Assembly: GCF_036226885.1 (NCBI RefSeq)
Contig: NZ_CP109027.1
Location: 868,001 to 932,000 of the forward strand
Length of the DNA: 64,000 nt
Direction: 5' to 3'
Source of the DNA: Streptomyces sp. NBC_00663
GTDB taxonomy: Bacteria; Actinomycetota; Actinomycetes; Streptomycetales; Streptomycetaceae
Below the pieces are notes generated by a model, which worked only from the letters and a program-made list of their open reading frames with translations, was not told the DNA's origin and searched no databases. A program made the position numbers and the translations under genes. Positions within the stretch are counted from its first letter, which is position 1. The number at the start of each line of letters is the position of its first letter. Shown piece after piece: positions 31,657-41,251 of the stretch.

Positions 31657-34575
31657 GTGCCTCTGACCTCCTTCTCCTCGCCACTCGTCGGGCGTGACGA
31701 CGAACTGGCCCGCCTCGCCACGGTCCTTGAAGGTGCGCGCGGCGGGGCCGCTCGGGCCGTTCTCATCGGTGGGGATGCCGGGGTCGGCAAGACCCGGCTG
31801 CTGGACGAGGTCACGCAGAGCGCCGCCCGGGACGGGATGACCGTGCTCACCGGGCACTGTGTCGACCTCGGGGACGTCGGTCTGCCCTATCTGCCGTTCA
31901 CCGAGATCCTCGGTGTGCTCGCCTCCGACGAGCGCTTCGCCCCCGTGCTCGCCGGTCATCCGGTCGCCGAACGGCTGCTGGGCGGCGAGGGCAGCGGCGG
32001 CCGGCTCCAGCTGTTCGAGGGCATCGCGGGGCTCCTGGCCGATCTCGCGGACGTGGCCCCCGTGTTGGTCGTGCTGGAGGATCTGCACTGGGCCGACCAG
32101 TCCTCGCGGGATCTGCTGCGCTTCCTGCTCAGCCGGGGCATTCTCCAGCGCCCGGCCGGCGGGGCGCCCACGCATCGGCTGGCGGTGTTCGCGTCGTACC
32201 GTGCCGACGATCTGCACCGGCGTCATCCGCTGCGGCCGTTGCTGGCCGAGCTGGTGCGGCTGCCCGCCGTGGAGCGCCTTGAGCTGCGGCCGTTGGGCGA
32301 CGCGGAGGTGACGCAGCTCGTGCAGGCGCTGCGGGAGCGGCCGCTGCCGGACGCCACGGTCCGGCGGATCGTCGAACGGGCCGAAGGCAACGCCTTCTAC
32401 GCCGAGGAGCTGGTCGCCGCGACCGACACCGAGGTCGGCGGGGTGCCGAGCGGGCTGGCCGACGTACTCCTGATCCGGTTCGAGCAGTTGTCGGACACCG
32501 CCCAGCTCGTGCTGCGCACGGCCGCCGTGGCCGGGCGGCGGGTGGAGCACGACCTGCTGCGGGAGGCGGTCGGACTCCCCGAGGACGAGCTGGAGACGGC
32601 GCTGCGCGAGGCCGCCGGACGGCAGCTTCTGGTACCGGGCGACGGGGACACCTACTCCTTCCGGCACGCACTCGCCCGTGAGGCCGTCTACGCCGATCTG
32701 CTGCCCGGTGAACGGGCCCGGCTGCACGGCGCGTTCGCCCGGCTGCTGTCCGCGCGGGGCCGTCGGGCCGAGTCCGCCGCGGAGCGCGCCCACCACTACC
32801 GCGAGAGCCATGATCTCGCCGAGGCCCTGGCCGCGTCGCTGGAGGCCGCCGATCACGCCCAGCGGGTGGGGGCGCCGGCCGAGGAGCTACGGCATCTGGA
32901 GGCGGCCCTCGACCTGTGGTCGGCGGTGGAGGCGTCGGCGCGGCCCTCCGAGGACCGGGTCACGCTCACCCTGCGCGCCTCCGCCGCGGCAGCGCACGCC
33001 GGTGAGTCGCATCGGGCGGTCTCCCTCACCCGGTCCGCGCTCGCCGGCATCGACCAGGACGCCGACTCCGAACTCGCCGCCCGGGTCCGCTACACCCTCG
33101 CCGGGAACCTGATCAGCGTCGACAGTCTGACCGCGGCGTTCGCCTACAGCAGCGAGGCGCTCGCCCTGATCCCGGCCGATCCGCCGTCGCGGACGTGGGT
33201 GTGGGCGGCGGCCACCCATGTGATGGCGGCCCGCCATGTCGGCGAGAACGAGACCGCGTTGCGGATCGCGCACGAGGCGCTGCGAGTCGCCGAGCAGCTC
33301 GGGGCCGTTGACGCGCGGGCCGACCTGCTCATCTCCCTCGCCGGCCTCGAAGGCGCCGGCCGACGCACCCCGGAGGGGCGCGAACGGCTGGGGCAGGCCC
33401 GGGAGTTGGCGCACAGCTCGGGCAACGCGCCGGTGGAGCTGCGGGCGTTGTTCAACCTCGCCATCGGCAGTTACGAGTCCGGCGATCTCGAAGAGGCGCT
33501 CCCCCATCTGGCCGAGGGCATCGACCGGGCGCGGCGCGCCGGACTGCTGTCCTCGCTGTACCCGCAGGCGATGCGGCATCTCCAGCTTCTGGTGCTGTAC
33601 ACGCTGGGCCGCTGGGACGAGGCGCTCCGGGCGGCGAACGGGGCCGGGACGCTGCCGGCGATAGACGGATACGCGGCCGGTCCCGCGCTCTATGTCGCCC
33701 TCGCCCGCGGCGACTTCACGGCCGTCGACCGGGCCCGCGCCCTGCTCCACGGCCACTTCGACTGGATGGCCACCCTCGTCGCGGCCATCGCGCTGACCGA
33801 GGCGGCGTCGCTGCGCGGGGACGCCGAGGCGGCGGTGGAGCAGGTTCGCTCGTCCGTGAAGGCCCTCACCGACGACGCGGGCACCCGCCCCGACGTCGCG
33901 GTCCGGCTCGCCGCGCTCGCGCTGTCCGCGGTCGCGGACACCACCGCCGGGCTGAGGTCGAGCGGTGACGACGCGGGCGCGGGACGCTGGGCGGCCCCGG
34001 CGGACGAACTGGTGGAGCTGGCCCGGCACTCGGCCGCCCGCGGCGACGACGGGAATCCCCAGGGTCCGGAAGGGCAGGCGTGGCTGGCACGCGCCGAGGC
34101 GGAGTGGGTGCGGGCGGTGTCCGGTCCGGACGTGACGGCCTGGGAGAAGGCCGTGGCCGCGTTCGACTTCGGTGACACCTATGAGCACGCCCGCTGCCAA
34201 CTGCGCTACGCGGAGGCGTTGTTGGCGGCGGATCGGCGCGAGGAGGCGGCCGTCGAGGCCGGTGCGGCGCGGGAGGCCGCCGTACGGCTGGGGGCGACGC
34301 TCCTGCTGGAGCAGACGGACGCGCTGATGCGCCGGGGACGGCTGTCCGCGGCGCCGAAGGCCGCGTCCGGACCCTCGCCGCTGACCGCCCGTGAGCAGGA
34401 CGTGCTGCGGCTCCTCGCCCTCGGCCGCAGCAACCGGCAGATCGGCGAGGAGCTGTTCATCAGCGGCAAGACGGCCAGCGTCCATGTCTCCAACATCCTG
34501 GCCAAGCTGGGTGCCGCGAGCCGTACCGAGGCGGTGGCCGTCGCCTATCGCGAGGGCCTGATCGCCCCGCAGTGA
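31657..34575 (+). CDS. large LuxR-family ATPase regulator (LAL type)
   Basis: 972 aa. The N-terminal AAA/NB-ARC-like ATPase has Walker A GGDAGVGKTRLL (about 39-50) and Walker B VLVVLEDLHWAD (about 132-143). A long helical TPR-like middle follows (about 380-880), and a C-terminal LuxR helix-turn-helix (PLTAREQDVLRLLALGRSNRQIGEELFIS). LAL/MalT-like regulators activate target promoters when a signal opens the ATPase. The GTG at 31657 has no ribosome-binding site and may be leaderless. It follows the signalling operon by 55 bases, so it could be controlled by it or read through from it; targets are unknown. Confidence 0.88.
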   Translation: MPLTSFSSPLVGRDDELARLATVLEGARGGAARAVLIGGDAGVGKTRLLDEVTQSAARDGMTVLTGHCVDLGDVGLPYLPFTEILGVLASDERFAPVLAGHPVAERLLGGEGSGGRLQLFEGIAGLLADLADVAPVLVVLEDLHWADQSSRDLLRFLLSRGILQRPAGGAPTHRLAVFASYRADDLHRRHPLRPLLAELVRLPAVERLELRPLGDAEVTQLVQALRERPLPDATVRRIVERAEGNAFYAEELVAATDTEVGGVPSGLADVLLIRFEQLSDTAQLVLRTAAVAGRRVEHDLLREAVGLPEDELETALREAAGRQLLVPGDGDTYSFRHALAREAVYADLLPGERARLHGAFARLLSARGRRAESAAERAHHYRESHDLAEALAASLEAADHAQRVGAPAEELRHLEAALDLWSAVEASARPSEDRVTLTLRASAAAAHAGESHRAVSLTRSALAGIDQDADSELAARVRYTLAGNLISVDSLTAAFAYSSEALALIPADPPSRTWVWAAATHVMAARHVGENETALRIAHEALRVAEQLGAVDARADLLISLAGLEGAGRRTPEGRERLGQARELAHSSGNAPVELRALFNLAIGSYESGDLEEALPHLAEGIDRARRAGLLSSLYPQAMRHLQLLVLYTLGRWDEALRAANGAGTLPAIDGYAAGPALYVALARGDFTAVDRARALLHGHFDWMATLVAAIALTEAASLRGDAEAAVEQVRSSVKALTDDAGTRPDVAVRLAALALSAVADTTAGLRSSGDDAGAGRWAAPADELVELARHSAARGDDGNPQGPEGQAWLARAEAEWVRAVSGPDVTAWEKAVAAFDFGDTYEHARCQLRYAEALLAADRREEAAVEAGAAREAAVRLGATLLLEQTDALMRRGRLSAAPKAASGPSPLTAREQDVLRLLALGRSNRQIGEELFISGKTASVHVSNILAKLGAASRTEAVAVAYREGLIAPQ

Positions 34576-34582
34576 CGGCCCG

Positions 34583-35773
34583 TCAACTCCCGTCGCACTC
34601 CAGGCCGTCGAGGTCGACGGCGTCCGCCATCGCCTGCATGCCCTTGTCGCCCGGGTGGATGTGGTCGCCGCCGTCGAAGAAGGGCAGCATCCGCTCGTGG
34701 TCGTAGGGGCTGCGCAGGATGCGGTCGAAGTCGGTGACCGCGTCGAACTCCCCGCTGTCCCTGATGAACCGGTTCACCTCCTGCCGTACGGTCTCGGCGG
34801 CGGGGTCCCATTCCGACCAGCCCTTGAAGGGGCCGACGGTGGAGACGACGAGGCACTTGCCGGCCGCGTGCACCCGGTCGGCGATCTCCCGGTAGCCGTC
34901 GATCATGTTCTGGGCGGTGACACCGGTGTGGGACTTGATGTCGTTGACGCCCTCGAAGAGGAACACCGTGCGCACACCCGGCTGGGAGAGGACGTCCCGG
35001 TCCAGTCGGTTCAGGGCGCTCTGGCCGGGGCCGTCCGTGAGCACCCGGTTCCCGGCGATGCCCTCGTTGGCCACGCCCTTGACCGTGGTCCGCGCCTTCT
35101 GGAGCCGTCGGGCCAGGTAGTCCGGCCAGCGGCGGTTCAGGTCGGTCGTGGACCGCCAGCCGTCGGTGATGGAGTCCCCGAGCGCGACGACGGCACCGGT
35201 GTCCGGGGCGGCCCGCACGGAGACCGCGTCGAGGTAGAACCAGGAGCCGATCGACGCGGCCCACCGGGCGCCGCTCTCCTCGGCGGTGTGGTCGCCCTCG
35301 GCGAGGTACGACGTCTGCATGGCCATCCAGTGCCCGGTGACCGGGCCTGCCGCGTCAGGGGTGTGGACGCTGACGACCAGGTCGGTTCCGGCGGGCAGCT
35401 TCCCGGGCAGCGGATCGCTGTAGACGGTGGCACCGGCCGGGACGGTGACGGAGTCCGCGCCGCCGAAACCGAGCCGCCGGTTGCTGCCGCGGACCAGCTC
35501 GGCGCCCTCCCGCTGGATCCCGGCGTAGACGCTGTCGAAGGTCACCGGCCGGTCGCCGAAGGCGTTGGAGAGCCGGATACGCGGGTCCCGGCCGGCGACG
35601 CTGGTGTGCACGACCATGCGATAGCCGCGGTCGGCGACCCCGTCACCCATGCGGTCGGCGCTGGCACCCCAGGTGACGACGCCCTCGGGCGGACTGTCGG
35701 CGGCCGAGGCGGGGGTGACCTGGAGGGCCACGGCCGTCAGGGTGGCGGCCAGCAGGCGGCGGGCCCGGGTCAT
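34583..35773 (-). CDS. secreted SGNH/GDSL esterase
   Basis: 396 aa. A signal peptide (MTRARRLLAATLTAVALQVTPASA) precedes an N-terminal beta domain and an SGNH domain with block I VVALGDSITDGW, block III FEGVNDIKSH and block V DHIHPGDKG (Ser, Gly, Asn, His). Such enzymes remove acetyl or other acyl groups from plant polysaccharides. The ATG overlaps the stop of the GH95 gene (ATGA, 35770-35773), so it is the last gene of the ROK-GH27-GH95 glycan operon. The upstream open frame is shadow sequence. Confidence 0.9.
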   Translation of the reverse strand: MTRARRLLAATLTAVALQVTPASAADSPPEGVVTWGASADRMGDGVADRGYRMVVHTSVAGRDPRIRLSNAFGDRPVTFDSVYAGIQREGAELVRGSNRRLGFGGADSVTVPAGATVYSDPLPGKLPAGTDLVVSVHTPDAAGPVTGHWMAMQTSYLAEGDHTAEESGARWAASIGSWFYLDAVSVRAAPDTGAVVALGDSITDGWRSTTDLNRRWPDYLARRLQKARTTVKGVANEGIAGNRVLTDGPGQSALNRLDRDVLSQPGVRTVFLFEGVNDIKSHTGVTAQNMIDGYREIADRVHAAGKCLVVSTVGPFKGWSEWDPAAETVRQEVNRFIRDSGEFDAVTDFDRILRSPYDHERMLPFFDGGDHIHPGDKGMQAMADAVDLDGLECDGS

Positions 35774-38121
35774 CGGTCGAAGTCCTTCAGTGTGACCGAC
35801 GCGCCCGGTCGCAGCGTCACCGTGCGCCTCGATCCCCCGTACTCCACGGTCGTGGTACGGCCGTGGACGCTCCGTATGTGTGCCTCGATCGGTATCCCAT
35901 CCCTCCACCGTAGATCGACGACGAATCCGCCCCGCGCCCCTACCCCGCTGACGGCTCCCGAAGCGGCCCAGGCCTGCGGAAGTGCCGGGAGCAGTTCGAT
36001 GTGGCCCGGACGGGAGTGGACGAGCATCTCGATCATCGCGGCCGGGGTGCCGAAGTTGGCGTCGATCTGGAAGATGCCCCGGCCGCGCTCCACCTCGTAG
36101 ATGTCGAAGAGGTTGAACGCGGTGCCGTTGCTGCCGTCGGTGGACGGGCGGAGGTTGTTGACGACCAGCTGGTAGGCGTTCTCCGCGTTCTTGAGGCGGG
36201 CCCAGCACAGTGCGCGCCAGGCGTTCGCCCAGCCGAAGCTCTCCATGCCCCGGGCGGTGAGCAGGGCGGTCGCGCCCGCCACGAGGTCGGGCGGGGAGTC
36301 GGGGCGGAGGCGGTCGCCGGGGAAGAGGCCGACGAGCGGGGACAGATGCCGATGGGTGGTCTCCCCTAGGTTGTCGGGGGACATCCACTCCTCCAGCCAC
36401 CCCGTCTTCGGGCTGACCTGCGGCAGATGGAGCCGCTTGCGCAGACCGGCGACGGTGTCGGCGAAGCCGCTGTCCCGCTTCAGCTCTGCCGCCGCCGTGC
36501 AGTAGTTGCCGAAGAGTGCCCACACCAGCTCTTGGGCGTAGGTGATGCCCTTGGCGTCGAGCGGCCCGTGTTCGGGCGACCAGTCGCTGTCGGCGACGAG
36601 CACTTCCCGTGTGGTGCCCGGCAGGGTGATGGTGAGCAGCCGGGCCTCCCAGAACTCGCAGGCGCCTTTCAGGAGGGGGTAGATCTTCTCCAGATGGGTG
36701 CGGGAGCCGCTGAACTCGTAGTGCTCCCAGAGGGAGTTGCACAGCCAGGCGTTGCCCGCCGGGTGCCACCACCAGCCGCCTCCGCCGTACGGGTTGGTGG
36801 AGATGGCGACGGTCCAGCCGGCGTTCCTGCCGGTGGAGTTGCGGTAGCGGTTGCGCGGGTCGTCGAAGAGGCGGCGGGTCAGGTCCGTCCAGGACGGGAG
36901 CTGGGCGAGGCAGTAGTCGGTGAACGTGTCGAAGGACCGCGGGAGTGCCGCCCGGTCGGCCATCCAGTAGTTCATCTGGAGGTTGATGTCGGTGTGGTAG
37001 TCGCCCATCCAGTCCGGGTCGTTGCCGTCCAGCCACAGGCCCTGGAGGTTCAGCGGGAGACTGTCCCGTGACCCGGCGATCATCAGATACCGGCCGAACT
37101 GAAGGTACTGGGCCTCCAGTTCGGGGTCGGGCACTCCGTCGCGGGCGCGGGCCCTCAGCCGCTCCCAGGTGTCCAGTGAGCGCTGGGCGGGCGTGGAGGT
37201 GCCGAGGGTGAGGTCGAGTTGCCCGAAGAGGGCGCGGTGGTCGGCGACATGGGTGCGCAGCAGGGTGTCGGCCGGGTGCGCGGCGGCGTCGCGGACCTTG
37301 GTGCGGGCCAGCCTCTCGGGGTCGAGGGAGGGGTCGCGGTAGTACGCGTTCGCGTCCGGCGCGTAGTTGGTGCCGCCGCTGACGATCACGGTGAGCTCGT
37401 GGCAGCCGGAGAAGTCGACGCGGGTGCCGTTGACGGCGACCCGGCCGCCGCTGCCGTACGCCTGGACCGCGGCACCGTAGCGCAGCCCGTTGGGCAGGGC
37501 AGCGCCGAAGGAGACGCCCGTCGCGTCCTCGCCGTGCGTGCCCTCCAAGGTCACGGAGCCGGTGTACCGGCCGCCGCCGCTCTGGGTGAAGTGCAGGACG
37601 ATGACGTCGTCGGGGTGGCTGGCGAAGATCTCCCGGTGGTAGGTGACACCGGAGCGGACGTACGACGTGGTGACCACGGCTCGGGCGAGGTCGAGGGTGC
37701 GGCGGTAGGCGTTGACGGCGGACAGGTCGTGGTCGGGGATGTCCACGGTCAGCCGGGCGAGCAGGGTGAAGGATCCGAAATCCGCACGTCCGTAGGGGAA
37801 TTGGCCGTCGGTGTCGAGGGTGTCGTTGAGGCCGCCGGTCCACATCGTGGCGTCGGTGACGAGGAGGAGTTCACGGCCGGGGTCGTTGCTCGCGAGGGCG
37901 CCGAGCCGGCCGTTGCCGACGGGCAGGCCCTGTTCGATCATCGAGTGCTCGTCGGCGGGGGCCTGCCACCGGAGCGTGGTGCGGGAACTGCCTTCGTACG
38001 ACGGTGAGTCGGCGGCGGGCCGGTCCGGGGCCGCGGTGGCGGTGCAGGTCGGCAGCGCGGCGAGGGCACCGGTCGTCGCGGCGAGGGCCAGCAGGCCGCG
38101 TCTGGAGGGTTCGGTGGTCAT
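35770..38121 (-). CDS. GH95 family glycoside hydrolase (alpha-L-fucosidase type)
   Basis: 783 aa. A signal with an RR motif (SRRGLLALAATTGALAALPT) suggests Tat or Sec export. Residues about 45-290 form the GH95 N-terminal domain (RWQAPADEHSMIEQGLPVGNGRLGA), followed by an (alpha/alpha)6 barrel. The substrate segment DYHTDINLQMNYW holds the asparagine and aspartate that sit where the inverting fucosidases place their catalytic pair; I have not aligned it fully. GH95 enzymes remove alpha-1,2-linked L-fucose or L-galactose, for example from xyloglucan side chains. It follows the GH27 gene by 18 bases. Confidence 0.88.
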   Translation of the reverse strand: MTTEPSRRGLLALAATTGALAALPTCTATAAPDRPAADSPSYEGSSRTTLRWQAPADEHSMIEQGLPVGNGRLGALASNDPGRELLLVTDATMWTGGLNDTLDTDGQFPYGRADFGSFTLLARLTVDIPDHDLSAVNAYRRTLDLARAVVTTSYVRSGVTYHREIFASHPDDVIVLHFTQSGGGRYTGSVTLEGTHGEDATGVSFGAALPNGLRYGAAVQAYGSGGRVAVNGTRVDFSGCHELTVIVSGGTNYAPDANAYYRDPSLDPERLARTKVRDAAAHPADTLLRTHVADHRALFGQLDLTLGTSTPAQRSLDTWERLRARARDGVPDPELEAQYLQFGRYLMIAGSRDSLPLNLQGLWLDGNDPDWMGDYHTDINLQMNYWMADRAALPRSFDTFTDYCLAQLPSWTDLTRRLFDDPRNRYRNSTGRNAGWTVAISTNPYGGGGWWWHPAGNAWLCNSLWEHYEFSGSRTHLEKIYPLLKGACEFWEARLLTITLPGTTREVLVADSDWSPEHGPLDAKGITYAQELVWALFGNYCTAAAELKRDSGFADTVAGLRKRLHLPQVSPKTGWLEEWMSPDNLGETTHRHLSPLVGLFPGDRLRPDSPPDLVAGATALLTARGMESFGWANAWRALCWARLKNAENAYQLVVNNLRPSTDGSNGTAFNLFDIYEVERGRGIFQIDANFGTPAAMIEMLVHSRPGHIELLPALPQAWAASGAVSGVGARGGFVVDLRWRDGIPIEAHIRSVHGRTTTVEYGGSRRTVTLRPGASVTLKDFDR

Positions 38122-38139
38122 GGCGGCTCCTGGTGGGGG

Positions 38140-39918
38140 TCAGGACTGGGGGACGTCGATCCGGTCGATGTCCGGCGCGTAGCCGGTGCCGCTGTCGAAG
38201 GTGACCGTGTTGGTACCGGCCTTGAGGGTCACGGGCACGTAGACGCTGGAGACCGTGCCCCAGTCGCCGGTGGAGGGGAACTTGTGGCCGGTGCCCGCGC
38301 CGCCGTTGGCAAAGACGTTCACCGAGCGGGCGTCACCGCTGACGTAGGAGACCTTGATCTGGTAGGTGCCGGGCTCGGCGGCCATGACGTTGTTGACGGT
38401 CAGCTTGCCGCCGACGTAGAGGTTGCCGACCTTCCTGCCGTCGGAGCAGGCGGAGCAGTCGGCGACGGAGGCGTTGCCGGCGAGGGTGTTGGACGGGGCC
38501 TCGGCCTCGATGCCGGTCCATCGCAGCGCCGTACCGCGCGGGGTGACGGTGAACAGGCGGGAGCCGTGGGCGGGCAGGGCCTCGGTGATCCTGCCCTTGT
38601 GGGTGCCGAGGTTCTCGTGGTTCCACAGGTCGCGGACGGCCGCCTTGCCCTGGAAGCCGAGGGTGGACCAGTCGGCGGTCACCGAGGCCGGCTTGTCCGC
38701 GAGGTTGAACAGGGCGACGGTGTAGGTGCCGTCGGTGTTCTTCGCGGCCCACACCTGCTGGGGGTCGGACGGGGTGACCGGGTGCGCGGGCGGGTTGGGG
38801 CCCTGGTCGACGGCGATGACCTCGCGATTGGTCAGCAGGGAGAGGCCGTAGGAGTCGAGGCGGGTGAGGTCGTCGCCGGTGTAGAGCGGGGACTTGGCGA
38901 TGGCCCACAGGGTGGCGTAGCTCTGTCGCTCGGCCTTGGTCAGGCCGTCCATCTCGCCGTTGCCGACGTCGAGGGAGTCGAGGTCGTTCCAGCCGCCGGG
39001 GCCGGCGTGCCGCGTCCAGGCCGGGGTGTCGTCCCAGCGGTCGTCGACGGAGTTCTCCCAGCTGACGAGGGTGTTGCAGTAGCACTCAACGTCGGTGTCG
39101 ACGCGCCAGCCCTGTGCGTACGTCTTCCAGTCGGTGGCGTGGCCGATGTCCAGGGACCAGGACAGTTCGAGGTGGATCGGGCGGCCGGTGGCGGCGATCG
39201 CTTTGTTCCAGGCGGCCACGTCGGCAACGTTGTCGTACTGGTCGCCGCTCTTGCCGGAACCGGGACCGACTCCGTCCAGCTTGAGGAAGTCGTATCCCCA
39301 GTCAGCGATCAACTGCGCCTGCGAATCTATGTACTTGGAGGTGCAGGGCTTGGCGAAGTCGAGCTTGTAGGAGCTGTCCCAGCCGTTGGTGGTGCGCAGG
39401 TCGTCGTAGACGATGTCGGCGGTGGTGCAGCCGTCCGCGTTCCGGATCGGCGTCTTGCCGTCGCCGTACGCGCCCTTCTCCAGACCGGCCGGGAGATAGA
39501 TGCCGGCCTTGAGGCCCTTGGCGTGGAGGTCGTCGGCCACGGCCTTCATGCCGCGCGGAAAGCGGCCGGGGTCGGGCTTCTGGCGGCCGTACTGGTCGAA
39601 CCCGGACTTCCAGGCCTTGTCCATCCACCAGCCGGCGTCGATGTTGACGTGGTCGTAGCCGTACTTCTTCAGCTTGACGGCCAGGGCGCCGGCCTGCTTC
39701 AGGACGTTGGCCTCGGTGAGATAGCTGTAGTCGCCGTCCGGGTTGAGGCCGGGGTACTTGGAGGACTGCATGCTCCAACTGGACCAGCCCATGTACGGCT
39801 TGGCGGCGAGGGCGGGCGGGGCGGTGTCGGCGGCGTGGGCCGTCGGGACGGCGACCGCGGTCAGGGCGAGCACCAGCAGGGCTCGCGCGGGCATGGCGAA
39901 GTACGAGGATGACCGCAT
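38140..39918 (-). CDS. GH27 alpha-galactosidase with C-terminal carbohydrate-binding domain
   Basis: 592 aa. A signal peptide (about 1-36) leads to the GH27 barrel beginning LAAKPYMGWSSWSM; the nucleophile is in YDFLKLDGVG and the acid/base in the later SWENSVDDRW region. After the antiparallel domain a C-terminal module (about 455-592) ends YAPDIDRIDV, typical of CBM35/6-type jelly rolls. It should release alpha-galactosyl or beta-L-arabinopyranosyl ends from plant polysaccharides outside the cell. The ATG at 39918 has AGGAGG upstream, and the ROK regulator gene ends 28 bases before it. Confidence 0.9.
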   Translation of the reverse strand: MRSSSYFAMPARALLVLALTAVAVPTAHAADTAPPALAAKPYMGWSSWSMQSSKYPGLNPDGDYSYLTEANVLKQAGALAVKLKKYGYDHVNIDAGWWMDKAWKSGFDQYGRQKPDPGRFPRGMKAVADDLHAKGLKAGIYLPAGLEKGAYGDGKTPIRNADGCTTADIVYDDLRTTNGWDSSYKLDFAKPCTSKYIDSQAQLIADWGYDFLKLDGVGPGSGKSGDQYDNVADVAAWNKAIAATGRPIHLELSWSLDIGHATDWKTYAQGWRVDTDVECYCNTLVSWENSVDDRWDDTPAWTRHAGPGGWNDLDSLDVGNGEMDGLTKAERQSYATLWAIAKSPLYTGDDLTRLDSYGLSLLTNREVIAVDQGPNPPAHPVTPSDPQQVWAAKNTDGTYTVALFNLADKPASVTADWSTLGFQGKAAVRDLWNHENLGTHKGRITEALPAHGSRLFTVTPRGTALRWTGIEAEAPSNTLAGNASVADCSACSDGRKVGNLYVGGKLTVNNVMAAEPGTYQIKVSYVSGDARSVNVFANGGAGTGHKFPSTGDWGTVSSVYVPVTLKAGTNTVTFDSGTGYAPDIDRIDVPQS

Positions 39919-39946
39919 GGGTCGTACCTCCTGGGGTCGGCTCGAT

Positions 39947-41119
39947 TCAGCTGTCGGCTCGGATGAAGGACTGGATGGCGGTGGCGGCGGCTCCGCGCGC
40001 CCACTCCTCGAAGGGCAACGGGCGGGTACGGACGTCGCATTGGGCGGCGGAGCCGAAGGCGGCCGCGACGAAGGCGTCACGGATCTGCTCGGCGAACAGG
40101 TCGTAGGCGGCCAGGCCCTCGCCGGAGATGATCACGCGCTCGGGGCCGAGGAGGTTGGCGACGGTGGCGATGCCACGGCCGATCGCCTCGCCGGCGCGCG
40201 CGTACACCTCCCGCGCCCCGGGGACGCCCCGGTGGGCCATGGCCAGGGCCTCGGCGGCGTCGGCGAGTTCGACGCCGGTGGCCTCCCGGATCTGCCGGAC
40301 GATGGCGGCCTCCCCCGCGATCGCCTCCACACAGCCGTGGTTGCCGCAGTGGCAGAGCGGGCCGGCCGGGTCGACGGTGACATGGCCGATCTCCCCGGCC
40401 ACGCCGTGCGCCCCGGCGACGACGCGGCCGTGCACGACGAGACCGCAGCCGATGCCGGCGCCGACGGTCACCACGGCGAAGTCGGACAGTCCGGCGCCGG
40501 CGCCGAACCACTGCTCGGCGACGGTCAGGGCCCGCACGTCGTTGTCGACGGTGACCGGCAACCCCGTGGTCATGGCGGCGAGTTCGGCGAGCGGCACGTC
40601 ACGCCAGTCGAGGAACGGCGAGTAGCGGACGGCCCCTTCGCCGCGGTCCACGTCTCCGGAGACGGCGACGCCGAGGCCCAGGACGGGTGTCCGGAGGTCG
40701 TCCGCCTCGGCGAGGAGGTCCCGCGTCAGCTCGGCGATCGACGCCAGGACCGCCTTCGGGGCTCGGTCGGGCAGGGGTGTGCGGCGGGCGTGGCGGATGC
40801 GGCAGCACAGATCGGTGAGGACACCGATGATCTCGTCGCCGGTGACCTTGACGCCGATGAACAGCGCCCGGCCGCCGTCGACCCGGACCAGGTTGGCGGG
40901 GCGCCCGAGCGCGGGCCGGGCCTCCTCGTCCACGTCCTCCACCAGGTATCCGGCCTCGATCAGCGGCCGGACCGCCTTGGTGACGGCGGCCGGTGAGAGC
41001 CCGACGCGCCGGGCCACCTCCAGCCGGGCGAGGGGGCCTTGGGTGAGGACGGTGGTGAACACCTGGGGGGTGGCGGGAGTGTTGACGGGGAACGTCTCGG
41101 CACGCGGGGTCGGGTGCAT
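39947..41119 (-). CDS. ROK-family transcriptional regulator of the glycan operon
   Basis: 390 aa. An N-terminal winged helix (FTTVLTQGPLARLEVARRV ... GLSPAAVTKAVRPLIEAG, about 15-55) precedes a ROK sugar-binding domain. This domain contains the ExGH motif GEIGHVTVD and the zinc-binding CHCGNHGCVEAIAG. Such proteins repress glycan genes until a sugar or sugar phosphate binds. It is the first gene of the minus-strand glycan operon. The ATG at 41119 is seven bases from TAGGTT, so the message should be leaderless. Confidence 0.9.
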   Translation of the reverse strand: MHPTPRAETFPVNTPATPQVFTTVLTQGPLARLEVARRVGLSPAAVTKAVRPLIEAGYLVEDVDEEARPALGRPANLVRVDGGRALFIGVKVTGDEIIGVLTDLCCRIRHARRTPLPDRAPKAVLASIAELTRDLLAEADDLRTPVLGLGVAVSGDVDRGEGAVRYSPFLDWRDVPLAELAAMTTGLPVTVDNDVRALTVAEQWFGAGAGLSDFAVVTVGAGIGCGLVVHGRVVAGAHGVAGEIGHVTVDPAGPLCHCGNHGCVEAIAGEAAIVRQIREATGVELADAAEALAMAHRGVPGAREVYARAGEAIGRGIATVANLLGPERVIISGEGLAAYDLFAEQIRDAFVAAAFGSAAQCDVRTRPLPFEEWARGAAATAIQSFIRADS

Positions 41120-41126
41120 GGCCGGA

Positions 41127-41155
41127 AACCTATGAGGGTTCTTTTCCGTCGTCAA
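41127..41155 (-). promoter_or_regulatory. principal-sigma promoter for ROK gene, leaderless
   Basis: On the minus strand TTGACG (41150-41155), a 17-base spacer, TAGGTT (41127-41132) and seven bases before the ATG make a nearly ideal promoter whose start point coincides with the initiation codon. AACC and GGTT flank the -10 as a small inverted repeat and could be part of the ROK operator. Confidence 0.7.
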
Positions 41156-41251
41156 TAAAAGAAACAGAATTGGCTGTGCGTCGGCTCTGTCCGCTCTGTG
41201 TCGAGCGGTCCGGCCGCCGGATGCGAGGCACCCGGCGGCCGGACCGGTGGA

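Noticed and set aside
35774..37843. Long N-terminal extension of the SGNH esterase
   Set aside because: It is antisense-frame shadow of the GH95 gene; the signal peptide and ATGA overlap fix the start at 35773.
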